From NCBI RefSeq assembly GCF_003052515.2, contig NZ_QARE02000009.1, positions 124,001 through 188,000 on the forward strand: DNA of 64,000 bases. Direction: 5' to 3'. How positions within the stretch are numbered: position 1 is the stretch's first letter; each line of letters begins with the position of its first letter. Source of the DNA: Pseudomonas sp. RIT409 (GTDB lineage Bacteria > Pseudomonadota > Gammaproteobacteria > Pseudomonadales > Pseudomonadaceae). The position numbers were made by a program, and so were the translations under genes. The notes beneath the pieces were generated by a model, which saw only the letters and a list, made by a program, of their open reading frames with translations, was not told where the DNA came from and ran no database searches. Below, piece after piece: positions 53,316 through 62,393 of this stretch.

Positions 53316-54767
53316 ATGGCAAGAATTCAGGGAAGAGTTCTCGAGACATTCCCCCCCTTGGTCGTCGATCTGGATGGCACGCTATTGCGTTCGGATCTGC
53401 TGATGGAAACTGCGATGGCCTTCGTCAGAAGCCAGCCGACGCAGGCGTTCCAGATGCTGCGCTGGTTGTTCAAGGGCAAAGCGGCACTCAAGGAAGCGCT
53501 GGCGCAGGCAACCGAAATAGACGTGTCGGTGTTGCCCTACGATTCGCACATCATCGAGATGATTCAGGCCGAGAAAGCCAGCGGCCGGATGATCGTGCTG
53601 GCCACTGCCAGCCATGTCAGTCTGGCCGAGCGCATTGCCGAACATTTGCAGTTATTCGATCTGGTGTTGGCGTCCAATGCCAACCGTAACTTGTCCGGCA
53701 ATAATAAGCGCGATCTGTTAGTTGCCCACTTTGGCGAAGGGGGTTTCGACTATATCGGCAACTCCAAAGATGACTTGCCGATCTGGAAAGTGTCTCGCCA
53801 GGCGTATGTGGTCAATCCGGATTCGGGTGTGGAATCCCGGGTCAAAGCCATGCATCAGGTTCAGCCCACCGTCCGCACCAACGCCTCCGGTGTTCGCGAT
53901 TGGCGCAAGGCCCTGCGGCTTCACCAGTGGCTGAAAAACACGCTGATCTTCGTCCCGCTGCTCGCCTCTCACCGGTTCGTGCAGCTGGATCTGCTGCGTG
54001 ATGGCGTCTTCGCTTTCTTTTGCTTCGGGCTGTGCGCATCCAGTGTCTACATCCTCAACGACCTGCTGGACCTCTGCGATGACCGCCACCACAAAAGCAA
54101 ATGCCATCGCCCCTTCGCCAGCGGTCGCCTGTCGATCAAGTCCGGGCTGATTCTGGTCCCTACCCTGCTGCTGACGGCCTTCGGTGTCGCCCTGGCGCTC
54201 TTGCCCTGGCAATTCTCGGCCGTCATGGCCGCGTACTACGGGCTGACGCTCGCCTATTCGTTGCAGCTCAAACGGCTGATGGCCTGGGACGTGATTGCCC
54301 TGGCCATGCTCTACACCGCCCGGATCATCGCCGGTGTCGCGGCGTTCAACCTGACGTTGACCTTCTGGATTCTGGCCTTCTCGATGTTCATCTTCCTGAG
54401 CCTGGCGATGGTCAAGCGCTACGCCGAACTGCGTGATGCGCGAGCCCGCGAAGTGAACACCTTTGCCCGGGGCCGTGGCTATTACCCGGGCGATCTAGAC
54501 ATGATCGCTTCATTGGGCGCCTCCTCGGGCTATCTGGCGGTCATGGTATTGGCGCTGTACATCCAAGACGCCAAGACCACTGCTTTGTACGTGACCCCCC
54601 ACGTGATCTGGTTGGCCTGCCCCCTGTTGCTGTTCTGGGTCACCCGCGTATGGATGCTGACCCATCGCGGACAGATGAACGAGGACCCGGTGGTGTTCGC
54701 CATCCGTGACCGTACCAGCCAATTGATCGGCGCGATTTTCCTCCTCATGTTCTGGATCGCCGCATGA
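53316..54767 (+). CDS. HAD phosphatase-UbiA prenyltransferase fusion (DPPR synthase-like)
   Basis: This 483-residue protein joins two enzymes. Residues about 14-200 are a HAD-type phosphatase (VVDLDGTLLRSD with Asp18/Asp20, LATASHVSLAERIA, and the metal-binding IGNSKDDLPIW). Residues about 205-483 are a UbiA-type prenyltransferase with NDLLDLCDDRHH (Asn248, Asp249) and about eight helices, closest in type to decaprenyl-phosphate phosphoribosyltransferase. The predicted reaction is transfer of 5-phosphoribose to a polyprenyl phosphate, and the HAD part could remove the 5-phosphate, a step done by a separate enzyme in mycobacteria. ATG 53316 follows AAAGGAG. It overlaps the next gene by four bases. 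Confidence 0.85.
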   Translation: MARIQGRVLETFPPLVVDLDGTLLRSDLLMETAMAFVRSQPTQAFQMLRWLFKGKAALKEALAQATEIDVSVLPYDSHIIEMIQAEKASGRMIVLATASHVSLAERIAEHLQLFDLVLASNANRNLSGNNKRDLLVAHFGEGGFDYIGNSKDDLPIWKVSRQAYVVNPDSGVESRVKAMHQVQPTVRTNASGVRDWRKALRLHQWLKNTLIFVPLLASHRFVQLDLLRDGVFAFFCFGLCASSVYILNDLLDLCDDRHHKSKCHRPFASGRLSIKSGLILVPTLLLTAFGVALALLPWQFSAVMAAYYGLTLAYSLQLKRLMAWDVIALAMLYTARIIAGVAAFNLTLTFWILAFSMFIFLSLAMVKRYAELRDARAREVNTFARGRGYYPGDLDMIASLGASSGYLAVMVLALYIQDAKTTALYVTPHVIWLACPLLLFWVTRVWMLTHRGQMNEDPVVFAIRDRTSQLIGAIFLLMFWIAA

Positions 54768-56080
54768 GCGCGCCGCTGTATTCCTGGGGGCGGTTTCCGC
54801 GCACACCCCAGCGTGGCCACGGTTGCGTATGGCTCGACGAGCTGCCCGGCCACCTGGACAAGGTGATCGAGGCGCACCGCAGCAGCCTGCCGTACGGCAA
54901 CGGCCGCAGCTACGGCGACAGTTGCCTGGCGACCAGCAATCAAGTGCTGCACATGCGCTCGCTGGATCGCCTGATCGACGCCGACTGGGACGATGGCGTG
55001 CTGACGGTCGAGGCCGGTGTCACGCTGGCCGAGGTGCTGACAGTGAGCATCCCCCGGGGCTGGTTCCTGCCGGTCACGCCCGGCACCCAGTTCGCCACCG
55101 TCGGCGGCGCCATCGCCAATGACGTCCACGGCAAAAACCACCATGTGCGCGGCACGTTCGGGCGCCATGTGCGCAGCTTCGGCCTGCTGCGCCCCGGCCA
55201 ACCCGGCATCACCTGCTCGCCCGACGCGAATGCCTCGCTGTTCTCGGCGAGCATTGGGGGGCTCGGTCTGACCGGGATCATCCATTGGGCACAGCTACAA
55301 CTGATGCCGATCCGCGCCAGCCAGATCGACACCACGACCGTACGCTTCGCCAACCTGGCGGAGTTCTTCGCGTTGTCTGATGAACTGGATGAGCAGCACG
55401 AGTACAGCGTGGCGTGGGTCGATTGCCTGGCCAAGGGCGCCGATACCGGCCGTGGGGTGTTCATCGTGGGCGATCACGCGCCCTACGGATCGCTCGATGT
55501 GGGGCGCCGGACGAAGCTGAGCGTACCGCTCACGCCCCCAGTGTCGTTGATCAACAGCGTCTCATTGGGCGTGTTCAACACCCTGTATTGGCGCCTGCAT
55601 CCGAGTCAACGCAGGCTGGGGCGCAGCGATTATGAGCCGTTTTTCTACCCGCTCGACCGCGTGCTGCACTGGAACCGCATTTACGGTCGTCGAGGCTTTC
55701 AGCAATACCAGTGCGTGATCCCGACCGCCAACGCCGAGGCGGCAATGGCTGAGTTGCTGCGGGCCATCGCCCATGCCGGCCAGGGTTCGTTTCTGGCGGT
55801 GCTCAAGCGCTGTGGCGATGTTCGCTCGCCGGGCCTGTTGTCGTTTCCGATGCCTGGCACCTCTCTGGCGCTGGACTTTCCGCACAGCGAGCAGTTGGAG
55901 AACGTTTTATTTCCCCGACTGGACGCCATCGTTCGCGCTGCGGGCGGCCGCTTGTACCCGGCCAAGGATGCCCACATGAGCGGCGCCGACTTTCGCCAGG
56001 CCTACCCCGCCTGGGAGCGACTGGAAGCGCTGCGCGATCCTTCCCTGATGTCCCGTTTCTGGAGCCGCGTGCTGTCATGA
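54764..56080 (+). CDS. DprE1-like FAD oxidoreductase (polyprenyl-phosphoryl-ribose 2'-oxidase)
   Basis: This 438-residue protein belongs to the FAD-linked oxidase family that includes mycobacterial DprE1, which oxidises the 2'-hydroxyl of decaprenyl-phosphoryl-ribose. The FAD site is shown by SLPYGNGRSYGDSCLATSN (about residues 42-60) and by FATVGGAIANDVHGKNHHV (about 110-128). The C-terminal part includes LYPAKDAHMSGADFRQAYP, with a conserved lysine-histidine block. It begins four bases before the previous gene ends. Substrate is inferred from the neighbouring UbiA and SDR genes. Confidence 0.88.
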   Translation: MSAPLYSWGRFPRTPQRGHGCVWLDELPGHLDKVIEAHRSSLPYGNGRSYGDSCLATSNQVLHMRSLDRLIDADWDDGVLTVEAGVTLAEVLTVSIPRGWFLPVTPGTQFATVGGAIANDVHGKNHHVRGTFGRHVRSFGLLRPGQPGITCSPDANASLFSASIGGLGLTGIIHWAQLQLMPIRASQIDTTTVRFANLAEFFALSDELDEQHEYSVAWVDCLAKGADTGRGVFIVGDHAPYGSLDVGRRTKLSVPLTPPVSLINSVSLGVFNTLYWRLHPSQRRLGRSDYEPFFYPLDRVLHWNRIYGRRGFQQYQCVIPTANAEAAMAELLRAIAHAGQGSFLAVLKRCGDVRSPGLLSFPMPGTSLALDFPHSEQLENVLFPRLDAIVRAAGGRLYPAKDAHMSGADFRQAYPAWERLEALRDPSLMSRFWSRVLS

Positions 56081-56832
56081 CCCTTCCCACCGCAAAGAAA
56101 ATCCTCATCATCGGTGCGACCTCGGCCATTGCCACGGCCTGTGCCCGTCTCTGGGCGAGCCAGGGCAGCGATTTCTTTCTCGTTGCGCGCAACGTCGACA
56201 AACTTCAACAGACCGCCGCCGACCTCAAGGCGCGCGGAGCGAAAAACGTAACGCTGCACGAAATGGACGCCACCGACATCGACGCCCATCCATTGATGCT
56301 CAGCCGTGGACTGACGGCCCTGGGCCAGATCGACATCGCTCTGATTGCCCATGGCACCCTGCCTGACCAGAAAGCCTGCGAACGAGACGTACAGCTGGCC
56401 ATGCGCGAATTCGCCAACAACGGTACCTCTGTCATCGCCCTACTGACGATCCTCGCACAACAGTTCGAAACTCAACGTTGCGGCAGCCTGGCGATCATTT
56501 CGTCAGTGGCGGCGGACCGAGGACGCCCTTCGAATTACCTCTACGGCAGCGCGAAGGCGGCCGTCTCCACCTATTGCGAAGGCCTGCAAGCGCGTCTGTT
56601 CAAGGTGGGCGTTCACGTCACCACCATCAAGCCAGGGTTTGTCGACACGCCCATGACCCAGGGCCTGTCGCTGCCAGCCGCGCTGCTGGCGCAACCGGCC
56701 CAGGTGGCTCAGCGCATCGTCAACGGCATCGCGCAGAAGGCACCGACGTTATACGCACCCGGCTTCTGGGCACTGATCATGCTGATCATCCGCTCGATAC
56801 CGCAACCGGTGTTCAAGAGGCTGAACCTGTGA
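56077..56832 (+). CDS. DprE2-like short-chain dehydrogenase
   Basis: This 251-residue SDR enzyme has the NAD(P)-binding start ILIIGATSAIATACARLW, the catalytic serine in LAIISSVAADRG and a YxxxK motif in NYLYGSAKAAVSTYC. A C-terminal hydrophobic helix (FWALIMLIIRSIPQPVF) may hold it at the membrane, as in DprE2. It is predicted to reduce the 2'-keto intermediate to polyprenyl-phosphoryl-arabinose with inverted stereochemistry at C2. Its ATG overlaps the DprE1-like gene by four bases, and the next gene overlaps its stop. Confidence 0.87.
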   Translation: MTLPTAKKILIIGATSAIATACARLWASQGSDFFLVARNVDKLQQTAADLKARGAKNVTLHEMDATDIDAHPLMLSRGLTALGQIDIALIAHGTLPDQKACERDVQLAMREFANNGTSVIALLTILAQQFETQRCGSLAIISSVAADRGRPSNYLYGSAKAAVSTYCEGLQARLFKVGVHVTTIKPGFVDTPMTQGLSLPAALLAQPAQVAQRIVNGIAQKAPTLYAPGFWALIMLIIRSIPQPVFKRLNL

Positions 56833-57818
56833 ATGCCGCGTCGACCGATGCCGTGCGGCTGTCCGGCTGGCGTTACCGCGCGGTGATGCTCTCGGTGGTG
56901 GGCTCGGCGCTGGGCTATCTCGGTTTTTCGCTCTGGGGCGGATGGCAGGCGGTCGGCGCAGCGGTGGCTGAGGTCGGGCTGGTGGGTATCGTCATCGCGC
57001 TGCTCATGTCGTCAGTCAACTACGGCCTGCGGTTTTTACGCTGGCAGGCGTACCTGAACGTATTGGGCCATCCGATACCGTGGCGCCCGAGCCTGAGGAT
57101 CTATCTGGCGGGTTTTGCGCTGACGACCACCCCTGGGAAGGCCGGTGAGGCCCTGCGCGGCGTACTGCTCAAACGTTGGGGCGTGCCTTATCCGCAAAGC
57201 TTCGCGGCGTTCTTCAGCGAACGGCTGTCGGACCTGTTCGCCGTGGTCCTGCTGACGTTGTTCGGCCTGACGCTGTACCCCGAAGCAATGCCAGTGATCG
57301 TAGTGGGCTTGGGTCTGGTACTCACCGGGCTGCTGGTCTTGTCGCAGCGCCGCCTGATGCAACGGCTGATGAACGCCGTGCCCGGTGAGGGTGGCAAATT
57401 GATCGGACTGCTGCGTCACCTGCTGCAAGTGCTGATTCATGCCCAACACTGCCATCGGCTGCGCCTGATGCTGGGGCTGACGCTGCTCAGCGTGGTGGCC
57501 TGGAGTGCCGAGGCGCTGGCCTTCGATTGGATTCTCGGCTGGATGGGCGCCGACATCCCGCTGCCGTTCGCGGTCTTCGTTTACGCCCTGGCGATGCTCG
57601 CGGGCGCGATCAGCTTCATGCCCGGCGGGCTCGGCGGCGCGGAGGCCGTGATGGTCGGGCTGCTGGTGTGGAAAGGCATGAACAGCGCCGACGCTGTCGC
57701 CGCCACGGTGCTGATTCGCCTGGCCACGCTGTGGTTCGCGGTGGCCATCGGCGCCTTGATGCTGCTGCGGCTCAAGGGTGAAAACGCGCCCGAGCCGCAC
57801 CCCATTCAACAACCTTGA
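56829..57818 (+). CDS. UPF0104/MprF-type membrane protein, possible flippase
   Basis: This 329-residue integral membrane protein has about eight helices and belongs to the lysylphosphatidylglycerol-synthase-TM / UPF0104 group, whose relatives flip lipids. Conserved elements are GFALTTTPGKAGEALRGVLL, ERLSDLFAVVLL and AGAISFMPGGLGGAEAVMVG. It starts at GTG 56829, overlapping the SDR stop by four bases (GTGA). The position suggests it could turn the polyprenyl-phosphoryl sugar to the periplasmic side; direct evidence is absent. Confidence 0.75.
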   Translation: MNAASTDAVRLSGWRYRAVMLSVVGSALGYLGFSLWGGWQAVGAAVAEVGLVGIVIALLMSSVNYGLRFLRWQAYLNVLGHPIPWRPSLRIYLAGFALTTTPGKAGEALRGVLLKRWGVPYPQSFAAFFSERLSDLFAVVLLTLFGLTLYPEAMPVIVVGLGLVLTGLLVLSQRRLMQRLMNAVPGEGGKLIGLLRHLLQVLIHAQHCHRLRLMLGLTLLSVVAWSAEALAFDWILGWMGADIPLPFAVFVYALAMLAGAISFMPGGLGGAEAVMVGLLVWKGMNSADAVAATVLIRLATLWFAVAIGALMLLRLKGENAPEPHPIQQP

Positions 57819-57851
57819 CCTACGGACAAAACACGGACTGGAGTGCATTTC

Positions 57852-59279
57852 ATGGTGGCAGCTGTTGGTAATCGCCCCTCGACATCAATTCCCCTGCTGC
57901 TGGTGATAGGGGCCATCATTGCAAGCTTTCTTGCATCCAGCGGACCCGTCCAGTGGATGGACAATGGCATGTTTCTCGCGGACGCCGCGCAGGGTCAGTA
58001 TTTCAGCCAAACCCTCACGCCGCTGGACCATCCGCTGTACCTGTTCGTCACCACCGCCTTGTTCGACGGCTTCGGTCCGCACGTGTTGAGCTTCATGAAT
58101 TCACTGCTGCTGATCCCCTTGGCCTGGGCGATCTTCCGCCTGGCCCGTGGTGTGGGCGCCACCACGACCCAGGCACTGCTGGCGATTGCCGCGGCGGTGC
58201 TGAGCCATTGCGTGTTCTGGGTGTCGACCAAGGCGGAAGTCTACCTGCTGCACACGCTGCTGGTGACCCTGGCCTATATGGTGCAGTTCAATGACAAGCC
58301 CCGCCTCGGGGCGACCCCTGCGCTGTTGCTGATCGGGCTGCTGACCGGGCTGGCGGCGGCCATTCACCAACTGACCTTCATCGTGCTGTTCCCGCTTTAC
58401 GTGCAACTGCTGTGGCAGCACAAAACGCGCACTTTGCTGACGCTGCCCGGCTTCGTTCTGGGGTTCGCGGTCGCGTTCCCCAGCATCCGCAACGAGCTGC
58501 AGACGGGCATGAGCCTGATCGACATCGGCCACCGCTACCTGATCGGCATTCCTGACAAAACCAGCGAGCAGAGCTGGCAAGGCGCGTTGTTCCGTTTCGA
58601 CGACATGTGGCACGAAAAGAATTCCGTAGGGCTGCTGCTGTTATCGCTGATCGGCCCGCAATTGGCCGGCCTGGTGCTGTTCCCTAAAACACCGGCATTG
58701 AGGGTGCTGTGGTGCGCGGCCATGATGAATTTCATCTTCGCGGTGTCCTACAACGTCACTGACCGCTTCACCTTCTTTCTCCCAGGCGCGGTCTTACTGA
58801 GCATCCTGGGCGTCATCCAGCTGTACGCCCTGCTGCCACGCAAGGTGGCGGGGCTGGTCATGGCCTCTCCGCTTGCCGCTCCGGTCGCGATCCTGGCGGT
58901 GTACGCGGTTTATGCCAGCGGCGCGATCCAATTGCCCGTTCACAAGGAGACGTTGCCATTTCGCGACGACATTCACTACTTCATGACGCCCTATCTGAAT
59001 GACCGCTCTGCCGAACAGTTCGTCCGCAGTTATGAAGCGTCCACCCCCGAGGGCTCGCTCATCATCGGCGACTGGACCCCCAACGGCGCCCTGCGCTCGG
59101 CCCAGGCCAGTGGCCTGCTCAAGGGCAGAACCTTCGAGCTGTGCGAAGAAGTGCAAGACATCGACCACTACCTCAACGGGCCTGGCGCCTACCTGGCACG
59201 CACGAGTTATTGCGACGTGATCGGCCAACGCTTTGCGCTGGAGACATTGCCGGTGGGGTACGAGTTGAGGGTCAAATAG
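57852..59279 (+). CDS. GT-C-type membrane glycosyltransferase, possible arabinosyltransferase
   Basis: This 475-residue protein has about ten helices. The first periplasmic loop contains [19 protein letters not shown], with the acidic residue expected in GT-C enzymes, followed by [16 protein letters not shown]. The C-terminal periplasmic tail (about residues 395-475, with [20 protein letters not shown]) is soluble. DUF2723- and GT39-like folds are the nearest that I recognise. The ATG at 57852 follows GGAG; GTG at 57843 is an alternative. As the last gene of the operon it may use a polyprenyl-phosphoryl-arabinofuranose donor. The acceptor is unknown; type IV pilin or a surface glycan are candidates. 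Confidence 0.75.
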   Translation: MVAAVGNRPSTSIPLLLVIGAIIASFLASSGPVQWMDNGMFLADAAQGQYFSQTLTPLDHPLYLFVTTALFDGFGPHVLSFMNSLLLIPLAWAIFRLARGVGATTTQALLAIAAAVLSHCVFWVSTKAEVYLLHTLLVTLAYMVQFNDKPRLGATPALLLIGLLTGLAAAIHQLTFIVLFPLYVQLLWQHKTRTLLTLPGFVLGFAVAFPSIRNELQTGMSLIDIGHRYLIGIPDKTSEQSWQGALFRFDDMWHEKNSVGLLLLSLIGPQLAGLVLFPKTPALRVLWCAAMMNFIFAVSYNVTDRFTFFLPGAVLLSILGVIQLYALLPRKVAGLVMASPLAAPVAILAVYAVYASGAIQLPVHKETLPFRDDIHYFMTPYLNDRSAEQFVRSYEASTPEGSLIIGDWTPNGALRSAQASGLLKGRTFELCEEVQDIDHYLNGPGAYLARTSYCDVIGQRFALETLPVGYELRVK

Positions 59280-59315
59280 GCCAGTGCGCCTGGCCTCAGC
59301 GCCTGGCGGGCGCGT

Positions 59316-59525
59316 TCAAGCCTTTTCCAGCGCGCCTTCCTTATGCATCGCCAAGTGCCCGGTCTTGTCGCTCTTGACCTCATATTGGGGGTCATCCTTT
59401 GAGGCTTTGCGCTGACGCCCCATGAATTCCACGTCGTGGGTGACGACGCGGGTCACCACGCCTTTCACATGCCCGGCCTCCGAGTTCCAGCGGACGTGGT
59501 CGCCTTTTTTGAATTTATGCGTCAT
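59316..59525 (-). CDS. HVA1/TUDOR-domain small protein (DUF2945)
   Basis: This 69-residue protein begins MTHKFKKGDHVRWNSEAGHV and continues KGVVTRVVTHDVEFMG, fitting the HVA1 (hypervirulence-associated) family with a TUDOR-like barrel. It has no signal peptide. GAAACC and AGGAGA lie before the ATG. It is just downstream of the GH15 gene, 15 bases away, so they may be co-transcribed. Members of this family occur in stress and genome-protection clusters, but the function is unknown to me. Confidence 0.8.
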   Translation of the reverse strand: MTHKFKKGDHVRWNSEAGHVKGVVTRVVTHDVEFMGRQRKASKDDPQYEVKSDKTGHLAMHKEGALEKA

Positions 59526-59540
59526 GGGTTTCTCCTGGGT

Positions 59541-61388
59541 TCATGGTTGCCAGAGGGTCTGGGTGCCTTCGAGTTTGCGGTCTAGAAAGCTCGCCGCGCT
59601 GATCAATGCCAAGTGACTGAGGGCTTGAGGGGTGTTGCCCAAATGGTGGCCGCGGCTGTCGAATTCTTCGGCGTACAGGCCCAGTGGATTGGCATAGCGC
59701 AGCAACTGTTCGAATTCCAGATGGGCCTGTTCGACGCGTCCGGCGCGGGCCAGGCATTCGACGTACCAGAACGAGCAGGCAACGAACGCGCCCTCTTCTC
59801 CTTCCAGGCCATCACCGTAGCTGTCGTCGTTGCGATAGCGGTAAACCATGCCGTCGCGCACCAATGTGCGCTCGATCGCATCCAGCGTGGCCAACCATTT
59901 GGGGTCGCTGGCGCCGACGAAGCGCACCAGCGGCATCAACAGCATCGACGCGTCGAGGTTTTTGCTGCCTTTGTACTGGACGAAGTGGCCAAGGTCCTTG
60001 TCCCAGAAGTTCTCCCAGATGTCGTCGTGGATCGCTTGACGGGCCTTGTCCCAGCGGTCGAACGGCGCAGGCAGGGAGCGTTTGAGGGACAGGCGCAGGG
60101 CGCGGTCCAGCGCGACCCAGCACATCAGCCGCGAATGCAGGAAGTGCTGATCTTCGCCACGCATTTCCCAAATGCCGACATCCTTGCTCTGCCATTTTTC
60201 GCACAGGTCATCGACCAGCCGGGTGGCGTTTTTCCAGCCCTCATGGGAGATCGCCTCGCCGTATTTGTTGGCCAGGTAGACGGCGTCCATCAGTTCGCCG
60301 TAGATGTCCAACTGCGTTTGCTTGTAAGCCTCGTTGCCGATGCGCACAGGGGTGGCGCCGCCGTAACCGGCGAGGTGATCGAGGGTTTCCTCGGGCAACT
60401 CTTCCCGGCCATCCAGCGAATAGAGAATGCCCAGTTTGCGCGATTCCTCACAGCAATCCCCCATACGCCCGCGCACCCACTGCATGAAGGCGTTGGCCTC
60501 TTCGGTATAGCCCAGACGCATGAAGGCGTAGACGGTGAAGGAGGCGTCGCGTATCCAGGTGTAGCGGTAATCCCAATTGCGCTCGCCGCCCTGTTCCTCC
60601 GGCAAGCCAAACGTCGCAGCGGCAACGATACCGCCGTGTTTGCGCGAGGTCAGCAGCTTGAGCGCCAGTGCCGAGCGGTTGACCGTCTCTCGCCAGCGCC
60701 CGCGGTAGTTGGCATGACGGCTCCAGCGCTGCCAGAAGTGCACCGTATTCTTCAGGTCGCCATCGCACTGGCTGGCTTTCACGTTGACGTCATCCGCCCC
60801 GCCAAGCATGAACTCGACGATATCGCCCTGCTTCATTCTGAATTCGGCAACGGCGGCATTCCCGTCGAGCTTCAAGGGTATGGTCGCCGACAAGCGCAAG
60901 GCCGGTTGGCCTTTTGCTTCGAAACGCACGTCTTCGCCGTCCAAGGTCGCCTTCGTCTCGGCGCGGCTGTAATCGTGACGAACGCGGCACAGCATTCGCC
61001 CCCGCGCAGCGCCGTGGCGGACATGAATGCGCCGGACTAGGCGGGGCAGTTCGTCCACATCCGAGGCGATCGGCATCAGGTCGGTGACCTCCACCACGGC
61101 ATCTTCGCCGATCCAGCGGGTCATCAACACATTGGTTTCGGGCAGGTAGAGCTGTTGGCGCCGGGCATCCGGGAGAACGGGCGACAGTTGGAAAATGCCT
61201 GCCTCCGGGGTGTCGAGCAGCGCGCTGAAAATCGTCGGGCTGTCGAAGTCTGGCCAACAGCAGAAATCGATACTGCCGGTGTCGGCGATCAGTGCCGCAC
61301 TGCGCATGTCGCCAATGATGCCGTGATGCTCGATGGCGTTCTGTGCTTCGTCACGCGGATCGGCTTCAGTGTGCGGGCGCTCAGCCAT
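59541..61388 (-). CDS. Glycoside hydrolase family 15 (trehalase/glucoamylase-like)
   Basis: This 615-residue cytoplasmic protein has an N-terminal beta-sandwich (about residues 20-225, with GSIDFCCWPDFDSPTIF) and an (alpha/alpha)6 barrel (about 240-610). The GH15 signature ERNWDYRYTWIRDASF lies near residue 285, and the C-terminal acidic motif LYAEEFDSRGHHLGN near 590 holds a catalytic Glu. GH15 proteins of this form include trehalases and glucoamylases; the substrate cannot be fixed by sequence. Its first eight bases overlap the upstream SDR stop, so the two are translationally coupled. Confidence 0.88.
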   Translation of the reverse strand: MAERPHTEADPRDEAQNAIEHHGIIGDMRSAALIADTGSIDFCCWPDFDSPTIFSALLDTPEAGIFQLSPVLPDARRQQLYLPETNVLMTRWIGEDAVVEVTDLMPIASDVDELPRLVRRIHVRHGAARGRMLCRVRHDYSRAETKATLDGEDVRFEAKGQPALRLSATIPLKLDGNAAVAEFRMKQGDIVEFMLGGADDVNVKASQCDGDLKNTVHFWQRWSRHANYRGRWRETVNRSALALKLLTSRKHGGIVAAATFGLPEEQGGERNWDYRYTWIRDASFTVYAFMRLGYTEEANAFMQWVRGRMGDCCEESRKLGILYSLDGREELPEETLDHLAGYGGATPVRIGNEAYKQTQLDIYGELMDAVYLANKYGEAISHEGWKNATRLVDDLCEKWQSKDVGIWEMRGEDQHFLHSRLMCWVALDRALRLSLKRSLPAPFDRWDKARQAIHDDIWENFWDKDLGHFVQYKGSKNLDASMLLMPLVRFVGASDPKWLATLDAIERTLVRDGMVYRYRNDDSYGDGLEGEEGAFVACSFWYVECLARAGRVEQAHLEFEQLLRYANPLGLYAEEFDSRGHHLGNTPQALSHLALISAASFLDRKLEGTQTLWQP

Positions 61389-62181
61389 TGTTGCGGAACT
61401 CCGGGTAAAGGCTCATGCCACCGTCGATGAACAACGTCGCGCCGTGTACATAGTCCGAGGCGTCTGAGGCCAACCAGACGACGGCGTTGGCGACGTCTTC
61501 GGCCTCCCCCACGCGACCATAGGGGATCAGTTTCAACAGTTTCTTTTCTGCGTCGCCTGTGGTCGCCTCGGTGTTGATGGCCGTACGAATGGCGCCAGGG
61601 GCGATGCTGTTGACGCGAATCCGCTGCTCACCCACTTCCTGAGCGATGCTGCGCATCAGCAAGTCGACACCGCCTTTGGAGGCCGCGTAGTTGACATGGC
61701 CGGCCCAGGGAATCACCTGGTGAACCGAGCTCATGTGAATGATCTTGCCCAACGCCCGGGAAATGTCGGATCGGATGGTCTGTTTTGCGAACTGACGCAA
61801 CGCGGCTCGGGCGCAGAGAAACTGGCCCGTGAGGTTGACGTTGATGACGGTGTTCCAGTCTTCGAGGGTCAATTCGGCGATCGCGGCGTCTTTCTGCAGA
61901 CCGGAATTGGCCACCAGAATGTCGAGCCGCCCGAAAGCGTCGAGGGTCGCGGCGAAGAGTCTTTCGACTTCGTTCTCTTTGGAGACATCAGCACCGACGG
62001 CGATGGCTTGACCACCCGCAGCGCGGATCTCGTCCACCAGTTTTTCGGCGGGCTCTGGTTGGGAGTGGTAATTGACCACTACCGCCGCGCCGGACGCTGC
62101 CAGGCCTCTGGCGGCGCCAGCACCGAGACCGGAACTGGCACCCGTGACCAGAGCGACCTGGCCTTTCAAGGAAATCAGCAT
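61381..62181 (-). CDS. SDR oxidoreductase, glucose 1-dehydrogenase-like
   Basis: This 266-residue SDR enzyme has TGASSGLGAGAARGL for the nucleotide, NSGL(Q) in place of NNAG, the catalytic serine in IIHMSSVHQVIPWAG, and YAASKGGVDLLMRSI with the YxxxK motif. The C-terminal VHGATLFIDGGMSLYPEF is typical of glucose 1-dehydrogenases. It starts at 62181 behind GAGG. The stop overlaps the GH15 start, which suggests a two-step path in which the glycosidase frees glucose that this enzyme oxidises. The pairing is inferred. Confidence 0.85.
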   Translation of the reverse strand: MLISLKGQVALVTGASSGLGAGAARGLAASGAAVVVNYHSQPEPAEKLVDEIRAAGGQAIAVGADVSKENEVERLFAATLDAFGRLDILVANSGLQKDAAIAELTLEDWNTVINVNLTGQFLCARAALRQFAKQTIRSDISRALGKIIHMSSVHQVIPWAGHVNYAASKGGVDLLMRSIAQEVGEQRIRVNSIAPGAIRTAINTEATTGDAEKKLLKLIPYGRVGEAEDVANAVVWLASDASDYVHGATLFIDGGMSLYPEFRNNG

Positions 62182-62393
62182 GGAATGTCGAGCCTCAGGT
62201 AAGCGTTTCAATGCTGACTGATCGGGTGCGGAGGAAGTTCAGTTGGACCGCACGCCGTTCAGCGAGCCCCGCGCGACCTTGTGCTGGATAGCGGTTGCGC
62301 TGGACGTCGGGCAAACCCGGTCCATACACTGTCGCGCATCATTTCTCAGGCGTTGAGAGCAGGGGTACGAATGTTGGGTAACGGGGGCCAGGC

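Noticed and set aside
56478..56828. Upstream extension of the UPF0104 gene
   Set aside because: The frame runs out of phase through the SDR gene; GTG at 56829 overlapping the SDR stop is the natural coupled start.
59613..61040. 475-codon plus-strand frame opposite the GH15 gene
   Set aside because: The GH15 motifs on the minus strand are intact; the plus-strand product shows only shadow composition.
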